Source: Semisulcospira habei (lineage: Eukaryota; Mollusca; Gastropoda; Semisulcospiridae). Taken from it: a stretch of 64,000 nucleotides of DNA. The DNA lies in NCBI GenBank assembly GCA_036245525.1, contig BTPG01000003.1, positions 154,973,733 to 155,037,732 on the forward strand, given 5' to 3'. The notes under the pieces were generated by a model. It did no database searches, had not been told where the DNA came from, and worked only from the letters and a program-made list of their open reading frames with translations. Made by a program: the position numbers and the translations under genes. Of this stretch, positions 8,763-18,850 are shown in pieces; position 1 is the stretch's first letter, and each line of letters begins with the position of its first letter.

Positions 8763-9813
8763 TGTTACGCTGAGTCGTAGTCGTAGTATGATATCACACC
8801 AGACGCACGCACGTAAGGTTCTTTTTAAAGAAACTTCATTCAGCTGCAACCCGTCACACGTGGCTTAAGAATGTAGACTACGCTGGAGTAACAGTTCCAA
8901 CAATATTTTATTTCAGCGATGCGATCTCCACACAATGCATTCCCAAATGCACCAACACTGAAACAATGTCTCTTCTTCAAAATGTCAACACTGGCGACAC
9001 AATGCGTTTCTCATACAACGTACACCACCGTTACGCTGCGTCTCTCACAATGTACACCCTATACGGGCCACGTACCTACGATAAACTGTGTGTCCCTACA
9101 ACTGACAATGCATGACAATGTACAAACGTGCTTCCCAGCACAAACTTTTATAGTACAACAGCTTTCCATAATAATCCAAGGAATTCACACAACGCAACCA
9201 ATCAGAACGGAACACGTAACCAAAACTCATAAATATTAAATAAAAAGAACTTTCTAGAATAAACTACAATAGTCTACAAAAATTCGACTGCTAATTTCAG
9301 CCCCAAATCCCAGTGTGTAATGACGTCACACAAGAGTATGGCAGACCGTTCACTACCTTTCATAATATCATAATACACATTGACCGGCTGCTAAATTCAC
9401 GCGTACAGAAAACAACTATGACCATGAATATTAGAGTGGCTGTACTACTGTTTTGCAAAATGTTGCCTACACTTTGATGTCACACATACGAGGTCACTAG
9501 AGAGAGCGCAATTTTGCTCGAACGTTCTGGTCTATTCTCAGCGAATATACGCATTACAAAACCTCACCGCTCTTCTCCTTGCGACTTTGCTAGAAACTTC
9601 CGGACTGATCTTAGCGTATCATAACAAAGCCAAAATCCGCTCTACGCGCGAACGATAAAGAATCTTACTAAAAAGGTACATGATTCGTAACCATGATAGC
9701 TCGAATAAATATCGGATCGTTTCCTACGATAATACATGCATGCTCTTACAAAACAACACAACCACAAACGTAACCATGTGTCATTTATAATCATAATATG
9801 ATCGTCCGTGACA
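8763..9813 (-). mobile_element. Candidate 5' LTR of the Gag-bearing element
   Basis: On the minus strand it would start TGTCAC and end GTAACA, short inverted termini with TG..CA ends. In the expected order there is a TATAAA at 9152-9147 and an AATAAA at 8912-8907, followed by about 145 bp to the LTR end and a primer-binding site. The length, about 1.05 kb, is normal for Ty3/gypsy LTRs. No second LTR was found in the window, so the boundaries rest on these signals alone. Confidence 0.55.
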
Positions 9814-9843
9814 CATAATATTATTATGTGTCACGGACGATCA
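9799..9843. repeat. 45-bp perfect palindrome
   Basis: TGATCGTCCGTGACACATAA is followed by its mirror around ATATTATTAT. It lies exactly at the proposed outer edge of the LTR, so the mirror copy of TGTCACGGACG may be a fragment of a second LTR in opposite orientation. Confidence 0.8.
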
Positions 9844-10040
9844 TGTGTCGCGGACGGCGTAGGTCTGAAAAGCTGAATTAGAAACAAAAGATTCAACTAA
9901 AACATGAACACGTTTGCAACGTTTTTTCACACCTGTATGATACTCGTAAATAGGAAAAGCTAGGGAATATCAAATCATTATCAACACAATACATATAATC
10001 ATACATGCATGTAATTGGCAGCCTGTGATAGGCTCACCGA

Positions 10041-10118
10041 GCCTGAGGCGCCAAGCTATTCAGCACTACCCTTGGGCTGTCGCGGTCGATCCTTCACCTG
10101 CAGTCGACGCCGCTAGAA
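10041..10118. mobile_element. Family B single arm
   Basis: Right half only: GCCTGAGGCGCCAAGCTATT through CACTACCCTTGGGCTGTC. The sequence after it (GGTCGATCCTTCACCTGCAG onward) is repeated after the complete palindrome at 10580, so the two are copies of one subtype. Confidence 0.7.
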
Positions 10119-10182
10119 CAGGAAAAGGTGAATGACACCAAACATCCTCTATATACGCACGTACTAGACATATAATCTTTCA

Positions 10183-10375
10183 AGACATAGCTCAGCGGTA
10201 GTACTACCTGCTAGCAACGCAAACGTTCTAGGTTTGGGATGGTTGATTGTTGTTGTTTTTTACCTCTCATTTCATCAGTTAAAATCTCGTTAGACTCGGA
10301 ATTCGATGACTGTACGCCGTCGTGTGCACAGCACGCATTTAATCATCAAGAGCGCACGTTAAAAATCCCATCCCG
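10183..10375 (+). mobile_element. Degenerate tRNA-derived SINE candidate
   Basis: TAGCTCAGCGGTAG resembles a pol III A box and the later GGTTTGGGATGG is a weak B box. The downstream segment AGCACGCATTTAATCATCAA then GCGCACGTTAAAAATCCCAT recurs at 21221-21258, indicating a dispersed family. It is decayed and no target duplication is seen. Confidence 0.45.
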
Positions 10376-10579
10376 ACGGCTGTTCAAAAAGAAGACCCAC
10401 TCGGGCTGGTGGGTTGGAAAACATACAAACAGCGTGCATAATATTGTCTCCCGACAACTTTCCGAACGTTGTGGTTGATCAGCGGACACCAGGAAGAAAA
10501 ATAACAAAAAGACACTTTCACAACGTGTCAGATCCACACAAACGTAATAATCGGGGTAGACCGACCGACTGACTACAAC

Positions 10580-10686
10580 AGATCAAGGGTAGTGCTTATT
10601 AGCTTGGCGCCTGAGGCGCCAAGCTAATCAGCACTACCCTTGGGCTGTCGCGGTCGATCCTTCACCTGCAGTCGACGCCGCTAGAA
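10580..10686. mobile_element. Family B palindrome (GGCGCCTGAGGCGCC subtype)
   Basis: Left arm GATCAAGGGTAGTGCTTATT and mirror. The arms use TTATTAGCTTGG and CCAAGCTAATCAG. No TTAA boundary is visible, unlike most family B copies. Confidence 0.8.
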
Positions 10687-10788
10687 CTGAAAAGAGTCAT
10701 AATGATGGTCGGACTGATTACACGAACCAGGAAATAGCAAAGGTTATCATGTAACAACCTTAGTTTGTGCGGCTCGTTAGAACATTAA

Positions 10789-11007
10789 TTAACCCCTTAG
10801 CTGTCGGAGGGGAGATACAAAACCCCACCCAACTGCAAGAGGCAAAGAACCTCATGAGCCCCCGCAGATGCGGGGGCTCATGAGGTTCTTTGCCTCTTGC
10901 TGCCCTTCATTTGTATCTGTGTTCCTCGGCCGGACGAGGTTCTCTGGCGTTGAGTAAACAAAGATTTTACAAAAACAACCCTCCAGGTGTTGCAGAGAAC
11001 GGGTTAA
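10789..11007. mobile_element. Family A element, complete with TTAA ends
   Basis: Left end TTAACCCCTTAGCTGTC, right end GAGAACGGGTTAA. The inner palindrome (10835-10900) has GGCAAAGAACCTCATGAG and its exact mirror, so both arms carry CAAAGAA in place of CATAGAT. Confidence 0.85.
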
Positions 11008-11388
11008 TTAATGATCTGACCGAAACAAAAACCAAACAAAGACTATTTAGAAGTTTTAACGAGTTTATGAAACAAACAAAAAAAAAAGCGCTATCTAAAA
11101 ATTTTCTAACGAGTTTATGGAATCGTTCTTATTTAAAACTGTGGAGCATGCGACTGAGCGATTAATATTAAATGTATGCATGTGTGCACGGAACACGCAA
11201 GCGCAGGTTAACGCAATCACGAACGCGCACGAACAGACCGTCGATATCGATTTAGTCGACATCGCACTTTATCGACGACATGGTCAAATTAATGTTCGTG
11301 CATGTGATCAGTTGCGCTATATGCACGCGCACGAACACGTGCACAGATATTTAATATTGATGTCAGTCTGTCTTGTTGACATTACGGC

Positions 11389-11496
11389 CAATGCGCAAAA
11401 GGCCTTCGGGCCGAAATCGGCCACCGTTGGCCCGCGCACGGCTGTGCGCGGGCCAACGGCGGCCGACGTCGGCCCGATGGTCTTTGCGCACTGGGT
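11389..11496. mobile_element. Family E palindrome
   Basis: Ends AATGCGCAAAAGGCC and TCTTTGCGCACTGGG. The centre GGCCCGCGCACGGCTGTGCG is a GC-rich hairpin with repeated CGGCCGACGTCGGCC-like blocks. Confidence 0.85.
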
Positions 11497-11582
11497 AAGG
11501 CCTAAAATCCATGAGCAGCACGCAACTTTGTATGATAGACCTTCTGTGTCTCCGACGAGGACAGTCGATAAACGCACATTAT

Positions 11583-11665
11583 AGGCTATTCAGTGGGGAG
11601 GGGGTGGGGGTCGGGGGGGGGGTGGTTCGTGGGTAGGGAGGGGGGGGGGGGAGAGAAAAAAGAAA
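11583..11665. repeat. G-rich tract
   Basis: GGGGGTGGGGG-type low-complexity sequence. Confidence 0.8.
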
Positions 11666-11779
11666 AACACTACATATCGCATGGGAAAAAAAACTGTGAA
11701 AAAAAAGGTTGACAACTTTTGGAACATTATTACAGCACAACCTGTTTTTAGCGACAACCCTTATGGGAGATCACCGGTC

Positions 11780-12190
11780 GTTACAGACCATCATTTACAG
11801 GGGCGGATCAGTTACCTGGAGGAGGGTAGGTGGGGGTTTCCAACTTTTTGTCTGCGACTCTCAGCTTAACACAAAATGCCTCACGACGCTAGACAGTGGC
11901 CGAAAAATCAAACAACAGGAGAAGGGGGGGGGGGGGGCAGAAGGAGAGGGGGAAGGTGGGAAGGGCCGATGGGAGGAGGGAGGGGGAGGGGGAAGGGGGA
12001 TGTCAAGACTCTCACCACGTTCCAAACTCCCCGAAAAGATACTTTGTTGTAAAAGTAGTATAAAGAATTTTGGGTCGTGGGAGGGGAAGGGGGGATGGAG
12101 GGGGGAGGGGGGTCCGGAGCCTCTGAACCCCCCACCCCCTATCCGCCTTTGATTTAGGTGGTTGTAGGCGCCTAAATGATGGTCTGTAAC
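11780..12190. mobile_element. Palindromic element interrupted by a hAT-like insertion
   Basis: GTTACAGACCATCATTTA on the left mirrors TAAATGATGGTCTGTAAC on the right. With the insertion and one target copy removed, the two form a short hairpin around GGTGGTTGTAGGCGCC. Confidence 0.7.
11798..12151. mobile_element. hAT-like non-autonomous element
   Basis: Termini CAGGGGCGGATCAG and ATCCGCCTTTG are inverted, flanked by a 5-bp direct repeat ATTTA (11793-11797 and 12152-12156). A CAGGG start is typical of hAT TIRs. The interior is G-rich low complexity with no transposase. The copy at 47712-48216 has the same termini. Confidence 0.7.
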
Positions 12191-12274
12191 TCATTCGAGA
12201 CGTGCCGCCTCCGGATACGCGACTCTCTTTGCTTATGCCGCGTATCCGGAGGCGTCACTTCTCGAATGAGCTAA
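12187..12274. mobile_element. Family D palindrome
   Basis: GTAACTCATTCGAGACGTGC to the mirror CGAATGAGCTAA. The outer TTAA boundaries have both mutated (GTAA, CTAA). The centre contains an unmatched ACTCTCTTTGCT. Confidence 0.85.
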
Positions 12275-12495
12275 TGGCACGTGACACTTTCTGCCCGTCA
12301 CGACTTCTCTTGAAATACAACCTGTCAATTAAGACCACTTTTTCTTGCTAAAATAAAAAGGTGGAATACAGGTTTCACTGTTAGTACTACAACTAGGTCT
12401 GTGCGAGAAACTTCATTGCACGTGTATCTGCCGTCTATCTGATGGCGTTCTCAGGGTGGATCTAACAATGAATCCTGCATGATAATGATGTAGTT

Positions 12496-12726
12496 TCAGT
12501 TTTTCTCCGCCGCAGTATACTGAGCCCTTGTATTGCCTAAAATAGGAACAATCTGATGTGATACATTTGAACAGTGACATTATTCCATTACAGTCCATCG
12601 CCAAGACCTTCCCATCTACAAGAGGCATAGATCCTCATGAGCCCCTGCAGTCGCAAGGGCTCATGAGGCTCTATACCTCTTGTTGAACAAGATCGGTTCT
12701 GTTTCCTCAAAGTGAGGAGCGATTAG
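12496..12726. repeat. Duplicated 230-bp segment, copy 1 (with family A palindrome)
   Basis: Matches 13299-13532 with about 5 to 8% difference, from CAGTTTTTCTCCGCCGCAGT to GAGGAGCGATTAG. The family A palindrome at 12618-12683 lies inside and is shared by both copies, so it inserted before the duplication. Its right arm has GAGGCTCTATACC. Confidence 0.85.
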
Positions 12727-12828
12727 TAGTTGCCGGCTGCGTCAGACTCCATTTTCCATTTGTGCATTTTATTTTACAGTTTCCTTGTGCGGCTTTAAAG
12801 GCCCAGTGGGCATGATAACTCAGTTAAC

Positions 12829-13013
12829 TCCATAGCATGTCCGTTGAAAGGTCCTGGTAAATCAAAGTGCCACAGTTGCAGTGCGCTTGAATTGATCAGT
12901 GTTCAGGTCGTACTCCATAGGAAATAGATTTCTCTGCCCCCCCCCCCCCACCCCGTCAGGACCGTCCATTATCACTTCGGTGCCGTGGACGTTAAACCCC
13001 GAACTAACCAACC
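12829..13013 (+). mobile_element. SINE-like retroposon with 12-bp target duplication
   Basis: Flanked by AACTCAGTTAAC at 12817-12828 and 13014-13025. The 3' part reads GTGCCGTGGACGTTAAACCC then CGAACTAACCAACC, a CGTTAAACCC plus CTAAC tail also seen at 59531-59585. An internal C tract (12938-12956) is present. No clear pol III boxes were found. Confidence 0.7.
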
Positions 13014-13298
13014 AACTCAGTTAACATTTTGTTGTTGTTGTTGTTTACGCGGTGCTGTAAGGACTCGAGTTCTGGAAGTGGCGGAGTAAACTCTTGCATT
13101 GACTCGATCACTAGAACTGTGCTCAGCAGTGAGTGAACGTTTATTAGTGTCAAAATAATCCAAGTGCAAGTATACGATTAGACTAGGTACAGACGATTCA
13201 TATTGAACGTAAAGATGTCACAGTGATGTCATGCTAGGTCATGGTAGATGTGACTGAGAGGAAAAACGTGGGTATGCATGGAATATGCTCAAACTCGT

Positions 13299-13532
13299 CT
13301 CAGTTTTTCTCCGCCGCAGTATACTGAGCCCTTGTTTTCCTAAAATAGGAACAATCTGATGTGATGCGGCATTTGAACAGTGACATTATTTCATTACAGT
13401 CCATCGCCAAGACTGTCCCATCTACAAGAGGCATAGATCCTCATGAGCCCCTGCAATCGCAGGGGCTCATGACGATCTATACCTCTTGTTGAACAAGATC
13501 GGTTCTGTTTCTTCAAAGTGAGGAGCGATTAG
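13299..13532. repeat. Duplicated 230-bp segment, copy 2 (with family A palindrome)
   Basis: Partner of 12496-12726. The enclosed palindrome (13424-13489) has diverged independently: the right arm reads GACGATCTATACC. Confidence 0.85.
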
Positions 13533-14458
13533 CAATTTCACTTGAAATTCTGTCCTGTCCACAACAACTGTACACGCCATTAAAGGCCCTAAGCCCTCGC
13601 GGCGCATCCTAAACATTGCATAGAATTGTTTGACCAATATCAACACTGGACATATAAAATGTGTTATAGTGCCTCCTAACGAGTGGCTGCGGTTGTTTTT
13701 CCGTTCATAACTGCATGATTACATAACTTTTGTGTCCGTTTTACCGGCCGCTGAAGCGTATGCGCCGCTCAACTTCACCAAGCGTCGAAGCCGAGTAAGC
13801 TATTCACATAGCACCAAACTCCACTGTGGTCCTCAGTCGAGCAGAACAGAAAGTAGCCGGCAATCTTAACATAACGGCCCGTGTGGGGCTATATCACAGG
13901 CAGGTGTCTTAATTAATGTGTCCGTGAGTGAAGCATGCAGTTATGCTCGGAAATTAATGTAACAGGTTTGTACAGTCCCCGCGAACGATTAGTTAGTTTA
14001 TTATCTTTTGTTGCCAACTCCTCAAAAGGCTGGGACCTTTTCCTCTCACACATCTAGCTCCATTGTAATATAAAAAGTTCATAGCGCACTGAATCGAGGG
14101 AGACAACCAGTGTTAGCCGACACGAAGTTTTCACAACGATAAGTTAAGCCGAATGCTAATTTATGCATAGGTATAATGGAGCTTTACGTTGACACACGAA
14201 CTGGAACTGGGTGCGTGAACTGGGACAAGGATGTACATGTGTAAAAACCTATCCTATAACTGAGACAATGGATCTTTTGCCGCAAGCATCGATTGGCTTA
14301 TCTATATATCTGTCCCCGATTGGGTTCATGCATGTTATGACTGAGGGACATATACGCGGAAACGCCGCATGCTGCTGCAGGAAAACGCCCTTGGCCGCCG
14401 ATTTCCTGACACACGAGCTGGTCTGTGAAACTGAACCTAAGGGCACGTGAATATGTGC
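13533..14458. other. Unassigned non-coding stretch
   Basis: About 0.9 kb in which I recognise no repeat, RNA or coding feature. Confidence 0.4.
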
Positions 14459-14524
14459 GCTGGTGTGTGATTTTGGACCTTACGGCTCTAAGAGCCGTAA
14501 GGTCCAAAACCACAGACCAGCACT
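14459..14524. mobile_element. Family G palindrome
   Basis: GCTGGTCTGTGATTTTGGAC, then ACGGCTCTAAGAGCCGT and the mirror ending in ACAGACCAGCAC. The two arms are nearly perfect with almost no loop. Confidence 0.85.
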
Positions 14525-15049
14525 GACACACAGTGTCCAATATCAAGTCAGTGCTGAGTTTTCGTCCAATCGCTTGAATTTTGCATTGAAGCGTTAAGTC
14601 AGTTTTCCTTGGAAGCGAAGCACACTTTCTCATAACTGATGCCATCGTATCCTTGTGGCGTTTACCGGTACTACTTCAGTTATGGCGCAGTAATAGGCAT
14701 ACAGAAAGTGCCTCACTCGCGCAGAAGGGGATAACAGCGGGATGACTGATTCAAGGAGAAAACTGAAATGCTTGAGTCAGTGAACCTCGTCATGAACTTG
14801 CCGTTATCAGTCGCCGGATCTGTGACCATTAGACTGATGTGACCTTTTTTTTTTACACCCATAACAGACTTGTTCAAACTATAAAGTCGCTTGTTATAAC
14901 TATAATTTATATAATTTAACCCCGTCCTTTTCAGTACTATTCTTTGGTACTGGTGACTGCGTATTGAATAGACACACTGAGCCCACCGGGGAAATTCGCA
15001 AATTTGGTAGTTGTGCTGTAAAAAGACAGCACCCTACTTGACTAGACAG
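14525..15049. other. Unassigned non-coding stretch
   Basis: No feature recognised. AT content rises towards 14830-14930. Confidence 0.35.
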
Positions 15050-15105
15050 ATCGACAATGGCAGTTCAAAAGTGGTGGTGCCGGAATAGTTTGTCCGGCTC
15101 AAGTT
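15050..15105. mobile_element. Family B degenerate left arm
   Basis: GATCGACAATGGCAGTTCAA then GTGGTGGTGCCGGAATAG. The mirror arm is absent and a C-rich tract (15127-15190) follows. Confidence 0.5.
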
Positions 15106-15318
15106 ACTTATTCCAGCCCCAACCGTACACCACCCTTCTCCCTCCCCCCCCCCACCTCCCCCGTGCCCCCCCACCCCCCACCCCTCTCCCTCCACTGACG
15201 CCCGAACCGGAACTACCTTGCCACAGGTCATCGCACAGTATATCATGTAATTTGTCAAGGCTGAATCGGTTGCTTCTACAGTAGCGCTTAATTTACGTCA
15301 CTTACTCAGGGTTTGCTT

Positions 15319-15410
15319 TCAACCCTTTGGGTGTCGATAGCGGTTTTAGTCGCGATGATTCCTGCAGGAATCATCGCGACTAAAACCGCTACCGACATCA
15401 GCAGGGTTAA
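15319..15410. mobile_element. Family C palindrome
   Basis: AACCCTTTGGGTGTCGATAG and mirror around GATTCCTGCAGGAATC. The left TTAA is changed to TCAA; the right TTAA (15407-15410) is kept. One arm's outer end has CATCAGCAGGG instead of CACCCAAAGGG. Confidence 0.88.
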
Positions 15411-15646
15411 TGAAGACGGCAGGAAGCGAGACCACTCAAGAACTACTAGATTCCATCGCCGGCCCGCGCCCGGTCGTGTCGCACGGGTTTCAGTCTCAGG
15501 GAGGACAGTCGGTCCGATGGCGTTTCAAGTTCGCCGGTGCTTGGCGCCTAAACGCCGGCTTGGACGTAGGCTCGGTGACCGCATCTACTGGGACAAAGCA
15601 GACGACTGGAAATAACGCTCGCAGTCCTGAAATAAATGAGCCTTCA

Positions 15647-15707
15647 TTAACTCTGCATTCGTGGCCAGCCGCATCCGGATGCCGCGGCTGGCCGCGAAAT
15701 GAGTTAA
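15647..15707. mobile_element. Family D palindrome, centre deleted
   Basis: TTAA to TTAA with CCAGCCGCATCCGGATGCCG and a shortened mirror arm (CGGCTGGCCGCGAAATGAG). About 20 bp of the usual centre is missing. Confidence 0.8.
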
Positions 15708-15918
15708 AACCTATATAAGCCAATACAGCGCCCGTAAATTCTGGTCGGAGACTCTGTGCCCCATATGTTATGTCAGACCTGGATTAACGAGAAGACGATA
15801 AACAAATCTCTTCCGCCCCCCCCCCCCTCCACCCCCCACCCCTCCTTCCCTCACCTTCGTTCACAACTTCGGATGATTTTGACCAACGTGTTCAGTCAGC
15901 ATTTGCTGTACCTCTGGG

Positions 15919-16022
15919 GCCAGTTGAGGGAGTAACTTTCTAAGTAAGTGCTCCGCTATAACGGAGCACTTTGCTTAGTGGCTTGCGCAGGACTAAGCTC
16001 ACTCACGCAACCTGATCCCTGA
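15919..16022. mobile_element. Family F palindrome
   Basis: GGGGCCAGTTGAGGGAGTAA on the left; the right runs GGCTTGCGCAGGACTAAGCT to CACGCAACCTGATCCC. The centre is GTGCTCCGCTATAACGGAGCAC. The left arm is shorter than in the 17.4-18.6 kb copy. Confidence 0.75.
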
Positions 16023-16312
16023 TGCTTAATTACGTGAGAAAAGAGGCAGGACAGTTTCGAAGAGAGGCATTGACCGTTGTCACACGTAAAAAAAAAAAAA
16101 TATCCTGAATAAACGACGATTCCTCATCATCTGTGATTTGTGCCGGATTGGCGTGTTTGTTTTATTTTAACTTCTGTTCTCATGATTCGTAATTGCAATT
16201 TTATTTTCATCCTCGTGATACTTGAAAGCCAAAATAAGATATTCGTGAATCGTGAAAACGCGCAGGTTATTTCGTGAAAAGTGAAAAATTGCTGCCACAT
16301 TCTGTCAATTAG

Positions 16313-16502
16313 ACGGCCCCCCCACCCCCACCCCCACCCCCCACCCGCACCACCCCCCCCCCACCCACCCACCCCACCTCCCCCGGACTGAATTTGTGAC
16401 GCGTGAATCGCAAACTAGCTCGTCGTGACTGAATCCGTGGCGTTACCCTCCACCCCACCCCCCCCCCCCGCCCACCCACCCACTCCATCCCTCGCCGCCC
16501 GC

Positions 16503-16573
<71 letters not shown>

Positions 16574-16575
16574 CC
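16313..16575. repeat. C-rich tracts and (CT)n microsatellite
   Basis: CCCCACC-type runs at 16315-16383 and 16455-16480, then about 33 CT units at 16506-16570. These produce spurious Arg/Glu and Gly ORFs on the minus strand. Confidence 0.95.
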
Positions 16576-16931
16576 CCCACGTTCGCCTCCAGTCCTCCCT
16601 CTCCAGTCTGTCTCCCCCAAGCTGAACGAGCCAGATGTACCCCCAGCATTTCATCAACACACCTGTCACACGTGAATGAGGAAACGGACGAAAATGGAAA
16701 ATATCTCCCGCTATGACAAGCTCGACCTTCCTATTCCACACACAGACTACCTACAGATGAACTCTACCTAAGGAACATAGACATAAGTAGGTCAGCAAGA
16801 GTCATAGTCTTCAAAACCATCCGCATCTTGCCATAGCCTATGAAGATCTACATCTCTTCCATGTTCTGACACGCCGACAGCTTTCAGTGATAAATTCAAC
16901 CGAAGGAGCATAGATGGGAATGCAGCCAGCA

Positions 16932-17028
16932 TAAGACATAGATCCTCATGATCTAGAGACTAAAAGATGCATAAATCCTCATGAGCCCCCGCAGTCTGCG
17001 GGTGCTCATGAGGATCTATGCCTCTTGC
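16932..17028. mobile_element. Family A palindrome preceded by a partial arm
   Basis: A partial arm (AAGACATAGATCCTCATGAT) at 16932 precedes the full palindrome at 16962-17028 (centre CCCCGCAGTCTGCGGG). The left arm has GCATAAATCC and the right GGATCTATGC. Confidence 0.8.
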
Positions 17029-17504
17029 AGAAGACAGGTATTTGCCACAATGTCATACTACTGACAAATGAGTTACAAATTTGAGGGTATTTTCGGAACT
17101 CTTGGCAGCTGACTATGCAAATGATGGGGTATATACTGCGTTGTTTCCTTCATTTTTGGAGCCGAAAGGCACACTTTTTAAAAAAATGTATTGCGCTGCA
17201 TGCAAATTTCGAGAGCTGTTTAGTCCATCCCATGGTACTTCGGACATATTAATATGCAGATGACGGAGTGACTTTCATAATTAATGTAGACCCACTACGT
17301 CTTCTTTTTTTTTTTATTTTTTTTTTTTTGGCAGGTGCCCGAAGGCACACTTTAAAAAAATTCCTCTGCTAAGCACTGCTTGCAGTTTTTATCGGGCTGG
17401 GGCCAGTTGCATGAGTGAGCTTAGTCCTGCGCCAGCCACTGTGCAAGGTGCTCCGCGGTAGCGGTATATAGCACTGTAGCGGAGCACCTACGTCAGGACG
17501 CCAT

Positions 17505-17916
17505 ACCAGCTATATTAACACTCAACGGAGACACCTACCACCGCACACAGGTCACCGCCCGGTGGCTGGTGCACACAGGTGCGCTGAAGGACCTCCGACC
17601 CCCTCAGACAGAAAGCACGGCCAGCCAAGCCACAGCCGAGACAGCCAACAGGGAGTGTCAGGCAACAGCCGCCGCCCCGAAGACAGCGACCAAGAAGACC
17701 GGCACCACTCCCACCGCCACCAAACACAGAGGTTGCGGCAACACCTCGCCAACAACGCAGGAAGCAGGCACAGAAACAACCCCGGCCAACGAAACCAAAA
17801 ACACTGGCACCGACCCGGCACCGCAAGAGGCCAGCTCCACCACAGCGCAACAGCTTCAACCACCGCCAGCCAACAGACCAACCCCCGGTCCACGGAAGCG
17901 TCATAGACCACACTAA
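17505..17916 (+). other. GC-rich open reading frame inside the family F arms
   Basis: An open frame runs from about 17505 to the stop at 17914-17916; the first ATG-equivalent Met in it is weak. It begins AILTLNGDTYHRTQVTARWL, which reads like folded protein, then becomes Thr/Ala/Pro-rich low complexity. The opposite strand is also open (17515-18126) because the region has few A/T-rich stops. I do not recognise the product. It could be a captured exon or a retroelement ORF1 remnant. Confidence 0.3.
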
Positions 17917-18301
17917 GCGCTTCAGTCCGGAACCAGCGCCCGGCACTACTCCCCACGCCGCCACCCCACCTTCGCCTGCCACCCCAACACCGCCACCCAC
18001 CCCGCCCATTCCAGCGCCCGACCCCTCGGCCCAGAATCCACTGGCCACCACCACCGCCACCCAACCTCTCCAGGCCCTACTACAGTCAGCCACGGTTCTA
18101 CCGGCCACCACCACCTCCGCCACCACTTCTACAAGATATTAAAAATTATGCTAGAGTGGCTGGCATATCAACCTCAACCCCCCCCCCCCCAGCCTGGCAC
18201 TAAAGCGACGGTCCCCCGGCCTACCACCAGCCTCCTCCACCACCAACCGCCCGGCCCCGGCAACACCACCAGCCGCTGCGCGACGGTGCGACAGACAGAC
18301 A

Positions 18302-18352
18302 GCGAGATGACCCCTACCCCCCCCCCCCCCCTGCCCCCCCCCCCCCCCCCTG
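18302..18352. repeat. C tract
   Basis: CCCCC runs followed by GGACGAAATCAGCG and AGCTGGAAGTCC. The same C tract plus the same motif occurs at 44225-44292 in the 3.27-kb insertion. Confidence 0.8.
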
Positions 18353-18684
18353 GACGAAATCAGCGAGAGCTGGAAGTCCCCATCCCTGTAAAATTAGCAC
18401 CAGCACCTTGCTTAGTGGCTGGCGCTGCATGACTGAGCTTAGTCCTGCGCCAGCCACTAAGCAATGTGCTTCGTCCTGCTCCAGCCACTACTGAAGCAAG
18501 GTGCTCCGCGGAGCACCTTGCTTAATGGCTGGTGCAGGACTGAGCTCACTCATGCAACTTGTCCCTGGTCCATCCCAGGTAAGTCGGACAGCTTATGATG
18601 CCTAGGGTGGAGCAATATTAGTGCGTCTTTTCCTTTTTAGTTTCCGGCATAGCCCAGAGGCTAACATTTCAACGGCATTCCTCT

Positions 18685-18850
18685 ACTGAGCACCGCATTT
18701 GCACGCAGAGCTGGTCCGCCATCCCAGCTATAAGTGTTAGTTGGGTTTTAACGCCGAGCAGGTGACTAAAGCCATCCGGCTCACGGCAGTCCCAGATACA
18801 AGCTCGCTGTTGGGTCCCAACCTATGCGTCGACCCGGCCTCGGCCCGAAA
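18685..18850 (-). mobile_element. SINE-like fragment, minus strand
   Basis: Reverse complement contains CGGCGTTAAAACCCAACTAA, the same CGTTAAACCC-CTAA 3' tail type as the elements at 12829 and 59531. The body is diverged, and part of it is included in the fold-back that starts near 18790. Confidence 0.45.

Larger units (their letters stand above)
17401..18566. mobile_element. Family F arms enclosing about 1 kb of GC-rich sequence
   Basis: The left arm GGCCAGTTGCATGAGTGAGC (17401-17456) is the reverse complement of 18505-18566 (CTCACTCATGCAACTTGTCC at its end). Between them lie a local GGTGCTCCGC/GCGGAGCACC hairpin at 17448-17488, a GC-rich open frame, C tracts, and two more CGCCAGCCACTAAGC-like pieces (18404-18475, 18495-18540). 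This looks like a family F element that has captured foreign DNA, or two nested copies around it. Confidence 0.6.

Noticed and set aside
8305..8868. 187-codon plus-strand ORF rich in Leu/Phe/Ser
   Set aside because: It is antisense to the Glu/Lys-rich Gag N-terminus, which has the recognisable MATSQMETFLK start.
8763..8893. A 130-bp mini-LTR ending at GGAGTAACA (8885-8893)
   Set aside because: TGTTAC..GTAACA termini would be perfect, but the TATAAA at 9147-9152 would lie outside and only the AATAAA fall near its edge; the 1.05-kb alternative places both signals in order.
11117..11584. 155-codon ORF across a family E palindrome
   Set aside because: The central part is the GC-rich hairpin, and neither end resembles a protein domain.
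17515..18126. 203-codon minus-strand ORF opposite the GC-rich segment
   Set aside because: Val/Gly/Trp/Cys-rich with no domain. Both strands are open because the region is GC- and C-rich, and the plus-strand frame reads more like protein near its start.
15919..18566. Family F and family G hairpins as intrinsic terminators or riboswitches
   Set aside because: The context is eukaryotic, with no adjacent coding units, and copies are transposon-like.
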